Assembly: GCA_003989075.1 (NCBI GenBank)
Contig: RXIX01000005.1
Location: forward strand, 1-64,000
Direction of reading: 5' to 3'
Length of the DNA: 64,000 nucleotides
From: Candidatus Competibacteraceae bacterium
GTDB lineage: Bacteria; Pseudomonadota; Gammaproteobacteria; Competibacterales; Competibacteraceae
The translations under genes were made by a program, and so were the position numbers. Below are positions 1-8,497 of this stretch, in pieces. The notes under the pieces were generated by a model. That model was not told the origin of the DNA, ran no database searches, and worked only from the letters and a program-made list of their open reading frames with translations. The number at the start of each line of letters is the position of its first letter. Position 1 is the first letter of the stretch.

Positions 1-230
1 CCCTCGCGGCGGTAATACAGCTCCTCACCGCTTTCCAGTTCAGCCGGCTCGAACTCCCCCGACAGCAGATCGATCAGGGCCTGGCGTTCATCGGCGTCGC
101 TAAAGCGTGGAATCGGCGCCGGATGATAGGGCGCAGGGTCAATGCGGTCGCAGTGCAGCGGCTTGACCGGGCCGACCGTCTGACGGAACAGCGTCCGGTC
201 CTGCGGATCCAGTGTGAACGACTTGGGCAT
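1..230 (-). CDS. Smr-domain (SmrA/YdaL-like) protein, N-terminal part
   Basis: Reading leftwards from an ATG at 228-230, an open frame runs off the window start, so only about 76 N-terminal residues are visible. It begins [20 protein letters not shown] and contains [11 protein letters not shown] and an ELESGEEL-type stretch. This is the pattern of the N-terminal arm of stand-alone Smr (MutS2 C-terminal-like) endonuclease-family proteins, in which an acidic/basic leader precedes the Smr domain. The Smr domain itself (LDLHG and HGKG motifs) lies outside the window, so the assignment rests on the leader alone. It is transcribed divergently from surE, about 120 bp away. Confidence 0.6.
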   Translation of the reverse strand, partial: MPKSFTLDPQDRTLFRQTVGPVKPLHCDRIDPAPYHPAPIPRFSDADERQALIDLLSGEFEPAELESGEELYYRRE

Positions 231-350
231 GGGCGCCTCGGGAGCGGGGCGGGACAAGGGCAACAGGCAACGCCTGTCATTTTAGCGTCAGCATGGGCGG
301 CTATGATACGCTGCACTGCCCGCTTACCTGGGCGCAACGCGAGTCCGCCC

Positions 351-1091
351 ATGCACATACTGGTCAGCAATGATGATGGTTATCAGGCACCGGGGCTGCT
401 CCGGCTGGTGTCGGCGCTGCGTGAACTGGCCGAGGTCACCGTGGTTGCGCCCGATCGCGATCGCAGCGGTGCCAGCAATTCCCTGAGCCTGAAAAACCCG
501 CTGTACGTCACCCGCCACGATAACGGCTTCTACAGCGTCGAGGGCACGCCCACCGACTGCGTGCATGTTGCCATCACCGGCCTGCTCGACCGTGAGCCGG
601 ACATGGTGGTCTCCGGCATCAACAACGGCGCCAACCTCGGCGACGACGTGATCTATTCCGGCACGGTGGCGGCAGCCATGGAAGGACGCTTTCTTGGCCT
701 GCCGGCAATCGCCCTGTCCCAGACCGCGCCGTGCCCGCAGCATTTCGACAGCGCCGCCCGGGTTGCGGTCTGGCTGGTGCGCCGCCTGTGCGAACAGCCC
801 CTGCCGCCCGATACCATCCTGAACGTCAATGTCCCTGATCGGCCCTGGGAGCACCTGGCGGGTTTCCAGGCCACCCGCCTAGGCCATCGCCACAAGTCTG
901 AACCGGTCATCAGGAGTGAGGATCCGCGTGGCCGGCCAATCTACTGGGTCGGTCCGGCCGGCCCCGAGCAGGATGCGGGACCGGGCACCGATTTCCACGC
1001 GGTGCGCGCCGGCCGGGTGTCCATTACCCCGCTGCAGGTCGATCTCACCCGTCATGGCGCACTGCCCGGATTGGCGGAATGGCTGCGCTGA
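351..1091 (+). CDS. surE: 5'/3'-nucleotidase SurE
   Basis: 246 residues. SurE is a survival-protein nucleotidase that dephosphorylates nucleoside monophosphates and short polyphosphates. The ATG at 351 gives the canonical start [15 protein letters not shown], with the metal-binding Asp pair at residues 8-9. The frame is open further upstream but that part does not resemble Sur[10 protein letters not shown] and the [20 protein letters not shown] block give the other active-site residues. Length matches the family. It lies upstream of rpoS as in many gammaproteobacteria, but pcm and nlpD, which usually sit between them, are absent. Confidence 0.93.
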   Translation: MHILVSNDDGYQAPGLLRLVSALRELAEVTVVAPDRDRSGASNSLSLKNPLYVTRHDNGFYSVEGTPTDCVHVAITGLLDREPDMVVSGINNGANLGDDVIYSGTVAAAMEGRFLGLPAIALSQTAPCPQHFDSAARVAVWLVRRLCEQPLPPDTILNVNVPDRPWEHLAGFQATRLGHRHKSEPVIRSEDPRGRPIYWVGPAGPEQDAGPGTDFHAVRAGRVSITPLQVDLTRHGALPGLAEWLR

Positions 1092-1377
1092 TCAATGATA
1101 AAAAATCATGGACGAGGCCTGATGTGTCATTTTTGGGTGACGTAATTACGCTAGACTTGCGTGGTTTATGAAGTTTATTATTGTCAAGCGCTTAATGTTC
1201 CGTGGCAGGGATGCATAAGGACGGCATGCAAGCGCGGGCCATCGCGGCGATGCGCATCAGCACGACCGCACCCCGGCCCAGCCGCAACGATAAAAACAGC
1301 ATGACCAGGCACGACCTGATTGCAGGTTGTAGCCGCGTGAAAGTCCACCAAGCGAAGAAAGACGAGGAGGTCACCCC
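1092..1377 (+). other. surE–rpoS intergenic region
   Basis: 286 bp without a convincing gene. A 63-codon frame starting at 1202 overlaps the rpoS start, has no recognisable product and poor context, so I do not call it. The first 100 bp are AT-richer than the flanks (TAATTACGC, TTTATTATTG) and are the best place for an rpoS promoter, but no clear -35/-10 pair was found. A strong Shine-Dalgarno GAGGAGG at about 1362-1368 precedes the rpoS ATG. The long leader could carry post-transcriptional control of rpoS, as the enterobacterial rpoS 5' UTR does; that is inference. Confidence 0.5.
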
Positions 1378-2403
1378 ATGTCCCGACGGATGAACGCCTG
1401 TCTGGAAACGATCGTGTGCGAAAGCGATTTGCGCATCGACGATTCCCTGCTCGAAGATGAAAAGCTGGATGATGCCGACGAGGATGAAGCGGTCGCGGTA
1501 GACGCCAGCGCCCTGGATACGGTGGAAAATGCCTGGATAGCGCCAGCGGCGGTCCCCGCGCGGGAAGTCACCCAGGAGGAACTGGACGCTACCCGCATGT
1601 ACCTGAGTGAGATCGGCTTTTCGCCTCTGCTCACTGCCCAGGAAGAGGTATATTACGCCCGCCGCGTACTGCAGGGTGATGCTGCCGCCCGCAATCGCAT
1701 GGTCGAGAGCAACCTGCGTCTGGTGGTCAAGATCGCCCGCCGCTACATGAATCGTGGCCTGAGCCTGCTCGACCTGATCGAGGAGGGCAACCTGGGCCTG
1801 ATCCACGCCGTCGAAAAGTTCGACCCTGAGCGCGGTTTCCGCTTTTCCACCTACGCGACCTGGTGGATTCGCCAGACCATTGAGCGGGCGCTGATGAATC
1901 AGACCCGCACCATTCGTCTGCCCATTCATATCATCAAGGAAATCAACGGCTATCTGCGCACTGCCCGCCATCTGACGCAAACGCTCGATCACGAACCGAC
2001 CGCCGATGAGATCGCCCAGGCGATGGGCAAATCGGTCACCGAGGTCAAGCGGATGCTGCAGCTCAACGAGCGCACCGCGTCGGTGGATACACCTATCGGC
2101 AAGGACGAGGATCGCTCGCTGCTCGATGCCATCCCCGATGACAACAACCCCGATCCGGCGCAATTACTGCAGGATGCCGACCTTAACGAAAAGCTGGAAC
2201 TGTGGCTGGGCCAGCTCAACGACAAGCAGCGCATCGTGGTCGAGCGGCGCTTTGGTTTGGGTGGCCAGGAAAAGGCAACCCTGGAGCAGGTCGGCAATGA
2301 AATTGGCGTCACCCGTGAGCGGGTGCGGCAGATTCAGATCGATGCGCTGCGCCGCCTGCGCAAGATTCTGGAAAGCCAGGGCTTTTCCCGCGACTGTCTG
2401 TAA
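1378..2403 (+). CDS. rpoS: RNA polymerase sigma factor RpoS
   Basis: 341 residues, the stationary-phase/general-stress sigma factor. After an acidic N-terminal segment (about 14-45, rich in Asp/Glu) come region 1.2 ([19 protein letters not shown]), region 2 with [20 protein letters not shown] and [16 protein letters not shown], region 3, and region 4 ending in the helix-turn-helix [20 protein letters not shown]. RpoD-type extra domains are lacking and the length is typical of RpoS. The SD GAGGAGG followed by ATG fixes the start. It is convergent with the small minus-strand gene that follows. Confidence 0.95.
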   Translation: MSRRMNACLETIVCESDLRIDDSLLEDEKLDDADEDEAVAVDASALDTVENAWIAPAAVPAREVTQEELDATRMYLSEIGFSPLLTAQEEVYYARRVLQGDAAARNRMVESNLRLVVKIARRYMNRGLSLLDLIEEGNLGLIHAVEKFDPERGFRFSTYATWWIRQTIERALMNQTRTIRLPIHIIKEINGYLRTARHLTQTLDHEPTADEIAQAMGKSVTEVKRMLQLNERTASVDTPIGKDEDRSLLDAIPDDNNPDPAQLLQDADLNEKLELWLGQLNDKQRIVVERRFGLGGQEKATLEQVGNEIGVTRERVRQIQIDALRRLRKILESQGFSRDCL

Positions 2404-2456
2404 GGTCCAACTCCCGTGGCCGGAGTCGTGGCCGCGCCCGGCAGCGGCGCGCGACT

Positions 2457-2828
2457 TCAGCCGATCAACAGCGCCGCCACCACCCGCCGTCCCTCCAGCA
2501 TCAGAATGTTGTAGGTGCGGCAGGCGGCGGCGGTATTCATGATCTCCACCCCGATACCGCGTGTGAGCAGTTCGCGGGTCAGGCGCGGATGCGGAAATCG
2601 CTGCTGCTCGCCGGTGCCCAGCAGCACGATCTCCGGTTCCAGGGTGGCGACCGTCGCGATGTGCGTCTCGTCCAGCTCGGCCAGGCACTGCGGCGGCCAG
2701 TCAGTGATCAACCGTTCCGGTGTAATGATCAGGCTGCGGCGCAGCTCACGTTCATTGACGTTGACCCAGCCCGGACCATAGCTCTTGATGCTGTACTTGT
2801 TGCTGTCAGTGTCGAGGCTAAAACGCAT
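2457..2828 (-). CDS. Mth938-like (DUF498) domain protein
   Basis: 123 residues. The sequence has the fold signature of the Mth938/NDUFAF3-like family: SYGPGWVNVN near the N terminus, SLIITPERLITDW, then EIVLLGTGEQQRFPHP and GIGVEIMNTAAACRTYNIL in the C-terminal half. The biochemical role in bacteria is not established; the human homologue NDUFAF3 assists complex I assembly. The ATG at 2826-2828 has an upstream AGGAGGG and gives the full-length family protein. A longer open frame upstream in the same phase overlaps the divergent hydrolase gene and is not used. Confidence 0.85.
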   Translation of the reverse strand: MRFSLDTDSNKYSIKSYGPGWVNVNERELRRSLIITPERLITDWPPQCLAELDETHIATVATLEPEIVLLGTGEQQRFPHPRLTRELLTRGIGVEIMNTAAACRTYNILMLEGRRVVAALLIG

Positions 2829-2975
2829 GCAATCCCTCCTGTTCCTCTGGACGATTAAAGTCCGGCATGGCCGAATACCGCTGTGGTCGGCCCCTGCAAT
2901 TGTGAGCCGCCCACTTTGCCCAAGGTTCCACGCCAGCACCAGCCCCCTCCAGCCGCTGACCCGGAGAATACACCG

Positions 2976-3668
2976 ATGAGCGACCATCCACCGTGCACCA
3001 TCCACGCCCTGGAACTGGGGCGCATGGCCAACTTTATCTATGTGATTCACGATCACGCCAGCAACCGCGCCGCCGTGGTCGATCCGGCCTGGGATGTGCC
3101 GGCCATCTGGGCGGTGGCCGCGCAGCGCGGTTTGCGCATCACCGATATCCTGCTCACTCACAGCCATTTCGACCATATCAACGGTGTCGAGGCACTGCTG
3201 AACCACAGCGATGCCCAGTTGCACCTGCTGCGCGCCGAGGCCGCGTTCTGGGATCGCTATCTGGATCTGCCGACCCTGCACGACGGGGGCGACCGCATTC
3301 AGCTCGGCGATACCGAAATCGAGATTCTGCACACGCCCGGTCATACCCCAGGCTCGGCCTGCTACCGGGTGGGCCGGCAGGTGCTGACCGGCGATACCCT
3401 GTTTGTCTTCGGCTGCGGACGCTGCGATCTGCGCGGCGGCGACCCGGAACAGATGTACCACAGCCTGCGCCGGCTGGGCGAATACCTGCCCGCCGACACG
3501 CTGATCCGTCCCGGCCATAACTATGGCATCACCCCGGTTTCGACCCTGGCCGAGCAGCGCGACGGCAATCCATTCCTGCATTTCGACGACTGCCCCGGCT
3601 TTGTCGAGTATCGCATGCACCTGCACGATCGCGAGGAGCCGTACCGGGCCGAGCCGCGCCGCGTCTGA
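2976..3668 (+). CDS. MBL-fold hydrolase, glyoxalase II-like
   Basis: 230 residues of a metallo-beta-lactamase fold enzyme. Metal ligands are visible: THSHFDH at 61-67, H123 in PGHTPGS, D140 in LTGDTLF and H181 in RPGHNYG. The arrangement fits the hydroxyacylglutathione hydrolase-like branch (COG0491), but the substrate cannot be told; a persulfide dioxygenase or another thioester hydrolase is possible. The ATG at 2976 follows GGAG about 9 bases upstream. The frame continues upstream of this ATG but that part has no homology-like features. It stands alone between divergent and downstream genes. Confidence 0.82.
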   Translation: MSDHPPCTIHALELGRMANFIYVIHDHASNRAAVVDPAWDVPAIWAVAAQRGLRITDILLTHSHFDHINGVEALLNHSDAQLHLLRAEAAFWDRYLDLPTLHDGGDRIQLGDTEIEILHTPGHTPGSACYRVGRQVLTGDTLFVFGCGRCDLRGGDPEQMYHSLRRLGEYLPADTLIRPGHNYGITPVSTLAEQRDGNPFLHFDDCPGFVEYRMHLHDREEPYRAEPRRV

Positions 3669-3719
3669 ATTCCGCGCCCGGCAACATGCCCCACGGCTGC
3701 CGCCCGCTCCAGCGTTTTT

Positions 3720-3738
3720 GCCCGGAGCCGGGCGTTTT
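3720..3738 (+). terminator. weak hairpin before corA
   Basis: GCCCG-GAGC-CGGGC followed by GTTTT. The 5-bp GC stem with a short T run lies after the MBL-fold gene and could end its transcript. It is short and the T tract is interrupted, so it is only a candidate. Confidence 0.35.
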
Positions 3739-3764
3739 CCATCCGAAACCGCGTGAATGAAACC

Positions 3765-4730
3765 ATGATCGTCAATTGCAGCGCTTATGCCGATGGCCAC
3801 CGGCTGCCGGCATTCACCCTTGAAGATATTCCCGAGCTGCGCGGCCAGCCCAATTCATTCGTCTGGATCGGGCTGCGCGAGCCTGACGAAGCACTGATGA
3901 ACCAGATCCAGAGCCTGTTTAGCCTGCATGAACTGGCTACCGAGGATGCCCATCGCGCCCACCAGCGCCCCAAGGTCGAATGGTATGGCAACAGCCTGTT
4001 CGTCGTGCTGCACACCGCCCAGATGCGCGACGGGCAGGTCGATTTTGGCGAGACGCATCTGTTCGTCGGACCGGATTACCTGGTTTCGGTGCGCCACGGC
4101 GCCTCACTGCCCTACACGCCGGTGCGGACCCGTTGCGAGAGCAGTCCGCATCTGCTGCGCAAGGGGCCGGGCTTCGTGCTTTACGCGATTCTCGATTTCG
4201 TGGTGGATCACTATTTTCCGATCCTCGATGAGATGGAGGATGCGGTCGATGCGCTGGAGGAGCGCTTTTTCCAGGGTGAGTTCAATCCCGCCGACATCGC
4301 CCGGCTCTACGAACTGCGCCGCGAACTGGTCGAACTGCGCCGGGCTGCCGTGCCGCTGGCCGAGGTGTGCAGCAATCTGACCGATGCGCTCACCGTACTG
4401 ATTCCCGATGAGATCCGCCCCTATCTGCGCGATGTGCACGATCACGCCCTGCGCATCGGCGACACTCTGGATATCATCCGCGAGATGCTGGCCAATGCCC
4501 TGCAATTCAGCCTGTCGCTGGGCGCGGCGCGGCAGAATGAAGCGACCAAGAAACTGGCCGGCTGGGGTGCGCTGCTGGCGATTCCGACCATGATTTTCAG
4601 TATTTACGGCATGAATTTCGCGGTCATGCCGGAACTGCGCTGGGCCTATGGCTATCCGGCGCTGATGGGTGTAGTGGTGGTGATTTGCCTGCTGCTGTAT
4701 CGCTCGCTCAAGAAATCCGGCTGGCTGTAG
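3765..4730 (+). CDS. corA: CorA-family Mg2+/Co2+ transporter
   Basis: 321 residues from the ATG at 3765; an in-frame GTG at 3753 would add four residues, but family members usually begin near MIVNC-YxDG. A soluble N-terminal domain is followed by long helices (DEMEDAVDALEERFF, IARLYELRRELVELRR) and two C-terminal membrane segments. The signature YGMNF loop (GMN filter) lies between them. The protein forms a pentameric inner-membrane channel for divalent cations. It is tightly followed by trmO (3 bp gap). Confidence 0.93.
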   Translation: MIVNCSAYADGHRLPAFTLEDIPELRGQPNSFVWIGLREPDEALMNQIQSLFSLHELATEDAHRAHQRPKVEWYGNSLFVVLHTAQMRDGQVDFGETHLFVGPDYLVSVRHGASLPYTPVRTRCESSPHLLRKGPGFVLYAILDFVVDHYFPILDEMEDAVDALEERFFQGEFNPADIARLYELRRELVELRRAAVPLAEVCSNLTDALTVLIPDEIRPYLRDVHDHALRIGDTLDIIREMLANALQFSLSLGAARQNEATKKLAGWGALLAIPTMIFSIYGMNFAVMPELRWAYGYPALMGVVVVICLLLYRSLKKSGWL

Positions 4731-4733
4731 CGG

Positions 4734-5432
4734 ATGTTCAGCTTCACGCCAATTGGCTATATCCAGTCCTGTTTTCGCGAGAAGTTCGGCATTCCCCGTC
4801 AGCCTGGCCTGGCGCCGGCGGCGCGCGCCACCCTGGAACTGGTGCCGCCGTATGCCCGTGCGGAGATGGTGCGCGGTCTGCAGGGCTACTCGCATGTGTG
4901 GCTGCTGTTCGTCTTCCATGGCGTGCCGGCCGGGCGCTGGCAACCGATGGTGCGACCGCCGCGCCTGGGCGGCAATCGCCGTCTGGGTGTATTCGCCACC
5001 CGCTCGACCTTCCGGCCCAATCCACTGGGCCTATCGGTGGTGACTCTGGATGGTATCGGCAGCCACGCTGGCCGAGTGGTGCTACACCTGAGCGGCGTCG
5101 ATCTGCTCGATGGCACGCCGGTGCTGGATATCAAACCCTATCTGCCCTATGCCGACTGCCTGCCGGAGGCGCGCAGTGCCCTGGCGCCGGAAGCGCCGGC
5201 CTGGCGGCCGGTGCACTTCAGCGCAGCAGCGGCGGCATTCTGCGCGCGGCAGCCGGAGGGTGGCGCGCTGCGCGAGCTGATCGAGCAGGTACTGCGCCAG
5301 GATCCGCAACCGGCCTATCAGCATGCGGCAACGGCGCGGCGTTATGGCATGCGCCTTTACGATTACGATGTGCGCTGGGAACTGCGCGACGATGGCGCCT
5401 GGGTGATGGACATCGTGCCGGCGACTGGTTAG
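4734..5432 (+). CDS. trmO: tRNA (N6-threonylcarbamoyladenosine(37)-N6)-methyltransferase TrmO
   Basis: 232 residues. TrmO/TsaA is a class VIII SAM-dependent methyltransferase that adds a methyl group to t6A37 of ACY-decoding tRNA-Thr. The UPF0066 beta-barrel is evident: IGYIQSCFREKFGIPRQPGL, GYSHVWLLFVFHG, the FATRSTFRPNPLGLS signature, and DLLDGTPVLDIKPYLPYAD. The C-terminal extension (YDVRWE) is typical of the proteobacterial form. Start ATG is 3 bp after the corA stop, so the two are probably co-transcribed. Confidence 0.92.
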   Translation: MFSFTPIGYIQSCFREKFGIPRQPGLAPAARATLELVPPYARAEMVRGLQGYSHVWLLFVFHGVPAGRWQPMVRPPRLGGNRRLGVFATRSTFRPNPLGLSVVTLDGIGSHAGRVVLHLSGVDLLDGTPVLDIKPYLPYADCLPEARSALAPEAPAWRPVHFSAAAAAFCARQPEGGALRELIEQVLRQDPQPAYQHAATARRYGMRLYDYDVRWELRDDGAWVMDIVPATG

Positions 5433-5504
5433 GCCGGGAATCGACAAAATCCACAAAAAGCATAAAATCAGCAATTCTTCCCCACGATTTGTGTGAGGTT
5501 GTCG

Positions 5505-6107
5505 ATGAGCGGTCGGTATTTGACCACCCATGACATTGCCCGCCTGCTGATGGTATCACCGGGCTCGGTGCGGCTCTGGTCGGAAAAGGGCTGGTTGCCG
5601 GCGCAGACCACGCCCGGCGGCCATCGCCGCTTTCTGCGGCGCGATGTCGAACGTTTCGCCCGCGAGCGTGGACTGCATCTGAGCGATGCGTTGCCGCGCG
5701 AACTGCGCGTGCTAATCGTCGATGATGAGGCCCCCCTGGTCGGATTCCTGGCCGAACTGCTGCGCAACTGCGGCCAGCCGGTCGCAGTGGAAACCGCCAG
5801 CGATGGTTTCGAAGCCGGGCAGAAAATCCATGCCTTTCAGCCTCATGTGGTGCTGCTCGACCTGATGATGCCCGGGCTGGACGGCTTTCGCGCCTGTCAG
5901 CGCATCAAGCGCGATCCGGCTACCCACCATATTCGCGTGGTAGCGATGACCGGCTACTACTCCGAGGATAATTTGCGCGGCAGCCTGGATGCGGGCGCCG
6001 ATGCCGTGCTGGCCAAGCCCTTCGAGCGGGAATCGCTGCTGGCGGCGCTACGACTGGATATCGGCTGGCCGCTGCCAGTCAGGTCCACCGCAGCGGAGGG
6101 GCCATGA
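5505..6107 (+). CDS. MerR-type HTH + response-regulator receiver protein
   Basis: 200 residues. The N-terminal helix-turn-helix (about 5-55: YLTTHDIARLLMVSPGSVRLW then TTPGGHRRF) is of the MerR/BldC excisionase-like type that binds DNA. It is followed by a CheY-like receiver (67-185) with acidic pair D73-D74, phosphoacceptor D119 in LLDLMMPG, T149 and K171. HTH-then-receiver is the reverse of common response-regulator order. The ATG at 5505 has GAGG 6-9 bases upstream; a GTG at 5493 is in frame but poorer. The stop overlaps the next gene by 4 bp (ATGA), so it heads the signalling operon and is the only DNA-binding protein in it. Confidence 0.85.
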   Translation: MSGRYLTTHDIARLLMVSPGSVRLWSEKGWLPAQTTPGGHRRFLRRDVERFARERGLHLSDALPRELRVLIVDDEAPLVGFLAELLRNCGQPVAVETASDGFEAGQKIHAFQPHVVLLDLMMPGLDGFRACQRIKRDPATHHIRVVAMTGYYSEDNLRGSLDAGADAVLAKPFERESLLAALRLDIGWPLPVRSTAAEGP

Positions 6108-8497
6108 CCGACCAGTTGACCCTGCGCGATCTGGTGCGGCGACCGCCGATTACCGTCAAGCCGGGCGATGCCATCGAGCTTGCCCTGAGCTTGATGGAGG
6201 CGCATCGGATCAGCGCGGTGATCGTGATTGCCGGGCGGCGCCCGGTTGGCATCTTTACCGAGCGCGATGCGGTGCGCCTGCTGCTGGGTAATGCAGCCCG
6301 CGACAGCCTGCCGGTCGAGGCGCTGATGACGCCGCGCCCGGTGACCGCGCCCGGCAGCATGGCCTTCCTCGAAGGCTACTACCGTATGACTGAGCACCGC
6401 ATTCGGCACCTGATTCTGGTTGACGAAGCCGGCGATCTCGCAGGCATCGTCACCGAAACCGATTTCATGCGCCATCTGAAGCTCGATGCCTTCCTGGAAC
6501 CGCAGCGGGTCGAGGCGCTGATGACCCCGCAGCCGATCACGCTCGGGCCACAGGCCACGGTTGCCGAGGCGCTGGCTCTCATGCATCAGCACCGCATCAG
6601 CTCGATCGTGGTCACGGGCGCCGGCTGCCCGATCGGCATTCTCAGCGAGCGTGACGCGGTGCGTCTGGCGCGGCAGGGTTTGGCGCTGCACCAGATCCCG
6701 CTGGAGGTGGTGATGAGCCAGCCGGTGCGCGCCGTCAGCACCGAAACCCTGGCCCACGAGGCCAACGCGCGCATGAAGGAGGAGCGCATCCGCCACTTGG
6801 CCGTTGTCGATAGCGCCGGACAACTGGCCGGCATTCTCACCGAACACGACATGGTCAAGGGCCTGCAGGGTCGCTACACCGAGTTCCTGCGCCGCGTGAT
6901 CGAGCATCAGGGTCGCGAACTGAGCGAAGCCCGCCAGGTGCTCAGCGAAACCCTGGTGCTGGAACATATCCTGCGCGGCGCGCTGGACGTGGCCCTGGTC
7001 GCTGCTGACCGTGACCGGCGGGTGCATTACATCAATCCAGCAGCGGCGGCGCTGTTTGGCGTCGAGCGCGGTGCAGCGCGTGGCCAGAGTCTGGAAGCGC
7101 TGCATCATCTGGCTGGCCTCGACGAGGCACAGCTGGCCACCGGCCTGGCCGCCGCCGATGCTGGCGCCAGCCATGAATACCGCTGCAGCGGACCCTTGAC
7201 GGCCATGCTGCACACCTATCAGGGCCGCATTGCGCCGATCATCGACGAGGGCGGCCAGCATCTGGGCTATGTGCAGACTCTGCACGACATTACCGCTGAA
7301 TTGCGCCACCAGCAGGCGCGCGAACGCCTGGAGCGCGAACTGTTCCAGGCGCGCAAGATGGAAGCGATCGGCCAGTTGGCCGGTGGCATCGCCCATGATT
7401 TCAACAACATCCTGGCCACCGTGCTCGGCTATACCCAGTTGACGCTGGATTTGTACGGCGACGCGGGCGGCAAACTGCGCGATTACCTGGAGCAGGTGCA
7501 GGCCGCCGGTCGCCGCGCCCGGGCCCTGGTGCGATCGATGCTGACCTTCAGCCGGGGCAGCAACGCGCCGCCACAGCCGCTGCAACTGCTGCCGCTGATC
7601 AAGGAAATCGTCAAGATGCTGCGTCCGACCCTGCCGTCCACCTATCGTCTGGAGCTGCACAGCGAGTCCGGTTTGCCCGAGGTGCTGATCGATCCGATCC
7701 GCCTGCAGCAGATGGTGCTGAACCTGGTGCTGAATGCCCGCGATGCCCTGGATGTGCATGGCCGCATTGAGGTGCGCTTGTACCGCGATCTGGCGATCAG
7801 CGGCGATTCGGCGGTCACCGGCCGGCCGCTGCAGGGTGACTGGCTGGTGCTGGCGGTCGCTGATGATGGTCATGGCATGACGCCCGAGGTGCTCGAACAT
7901 GCCTTCGAGCCGTTTTTCACCACCAAGGCCATAGGCCAGGGCAGTGGCATGGGGCTGGCTGTGGTGCAGGGTATTGTCGCAACCGCCGCCGGCGATATCC
8001 TGGTCGATACCGCGCCCGGCCGGGGCACTACGGTGCGCGTGCTGTTGCCCGTGGTGCCGGCGACCGGCGTAGCGGTGAGCGGGCCGCTGCATCCGGTGAC
8101 AGCGGCGGCGAAAAATCTGACCGGCTGCCATCTGCTGGTGGTGGACGATGATCCCGGCGTGGCGGGCTATCTTGGCGAGCTGCTGGCGGTGCGCGGCGCG
8201 CAGGTCACCCCGCTGCTGGATCCGCTGGAGGCCCTGGCGCTGTTCGAGCGTAATCCCTGTGCGTTTGAAGGCGCGGTCTGCGATCTGACCATGCCGGGCA
8301 TGACCGGGATCGAGCTGGCCGAACGCCTGCAGGCCTGCCGGCCGGGCCTGCCGGTGATCCTGGTCACCGGCTATGGTGAACCGATGCCCGATGGTCTACC
8401 GGCTACGGTGATGCTATTGACTAAGCCAATCGATGCCGAGGCGCTGGTGGCAGCACTGGCGAGCGCACTGCGTCCGGCAGGAGTGGGCCATGCTTGA
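6104..8497 (+). CDS. hybrid histidine kinase with four CBS domains
   Basis: 797 residues, no membrane segment, so a cytoplasmic sensor. Two CBS pairs occupy about 8-125 and 135-260 (repeated signatures such as [37 protein letters not shown]). A PAS domain follows (about 285-395), then HisKA with H431 in GGIAHDFNN, an HATPase (N-box [12 protein letters not shown] boxes DDGHGM and GSGMGLAV), and a C-terminal receiver (675-790, phosphoacceptor D727 in CDLTMPGM). CBS pairs usually bind adenine nucleotides, so energy or nucleotide sensing is a reasonable inference. Overlaps the preceding gene by 4 bp and the next by 8 bp. Confidence 0.88.
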   Translation: MTDQLTLRDLVRRPPITVKPGDAIELALSLMEAHRISAVIVIAGRRPVGIFTERDAVRLLLGNAARDSLPVEALMTPRPVTAPGSMAFLEGYYRMTEHRIRHLILVDEAGDLAGIVTETDFMRHLKLDAFLEPQRVEALMTPQPITLGPQATVAEALALMHQHRISSIVVTGAGCPIGILSERDAVRLARQGLALHQIPLEVVMSQPVRAVSTETLAHEANARMKEERIRHLAVVDSAGQLAGILTEHDMVKGLQGRYTEFLRRVIEHQGRELSEARQVLSETLVLEHILRGALDVALVAADRDRRVHYINPAAAALFGVERGAARGQSLEALHHLAGLDEAQLATGLAAADAGASHEYRCSGPLTAMLHTYQGRIAPIIDEGGQHLGYVQTLHDITAELRHQQARERLERELFQARKMEAIGQLAGGIAHDFNNILATVLGYTQLTLDLYGDAGGKLRDYLEQVQAAGRRARALVRSMLTFSRGSNAPPQPLQLLPLIKEIVKMLRPTLPSTYRLELHSESGLPEVLIDPIRLQQMVLNLVLNARDALDVHGRIEVRLYRDLAISGDSAVTGRPLQGDWLVLAVADDGHGMTPEVLEHAFEPFFTTKAIGQGSGMGLAVVQGIVATAAGDILVDTAPGRGTTVRVLLPVVPATGVAVSGPLHPVTAAAKNLTGCHLLVVDDDPGVAGYLGELLAVRGAQVTPLLDPLEALALFERNPCAFEGAVCDLTMPGMTGIELAERLQACRPGLPVILVTGYGEPMPDGLPATVMLLTKPIDAEALVAALASALRPAGVGHA

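Noticed and set aside
123-350. N-terminal extension of SurE by 76 codons
   Set aside because: SurE begins at [10 protein letters not shown]; the extension is antisense to the Smr-type gene.
1202-1393. 63-codon frame before rpoS
   Set aside because: Overlaps the rpoS start, no SD, no recognisable features.
2457-3800. 447-codon minus-strand frame running through the MBL-fold gene
   Set aside because: Only its C-terminal 123 codons match a family (Mth938-like); the rest is antisense to the hydrolase.
5957-8131. 724-codon open frame on the minus strand
   Set aside because: It lies antisense to the CBS hybrid kinase, whose domains are clear. Its His/Gln/Ala-rich composition is what the antisense of GC-rich coding gives.
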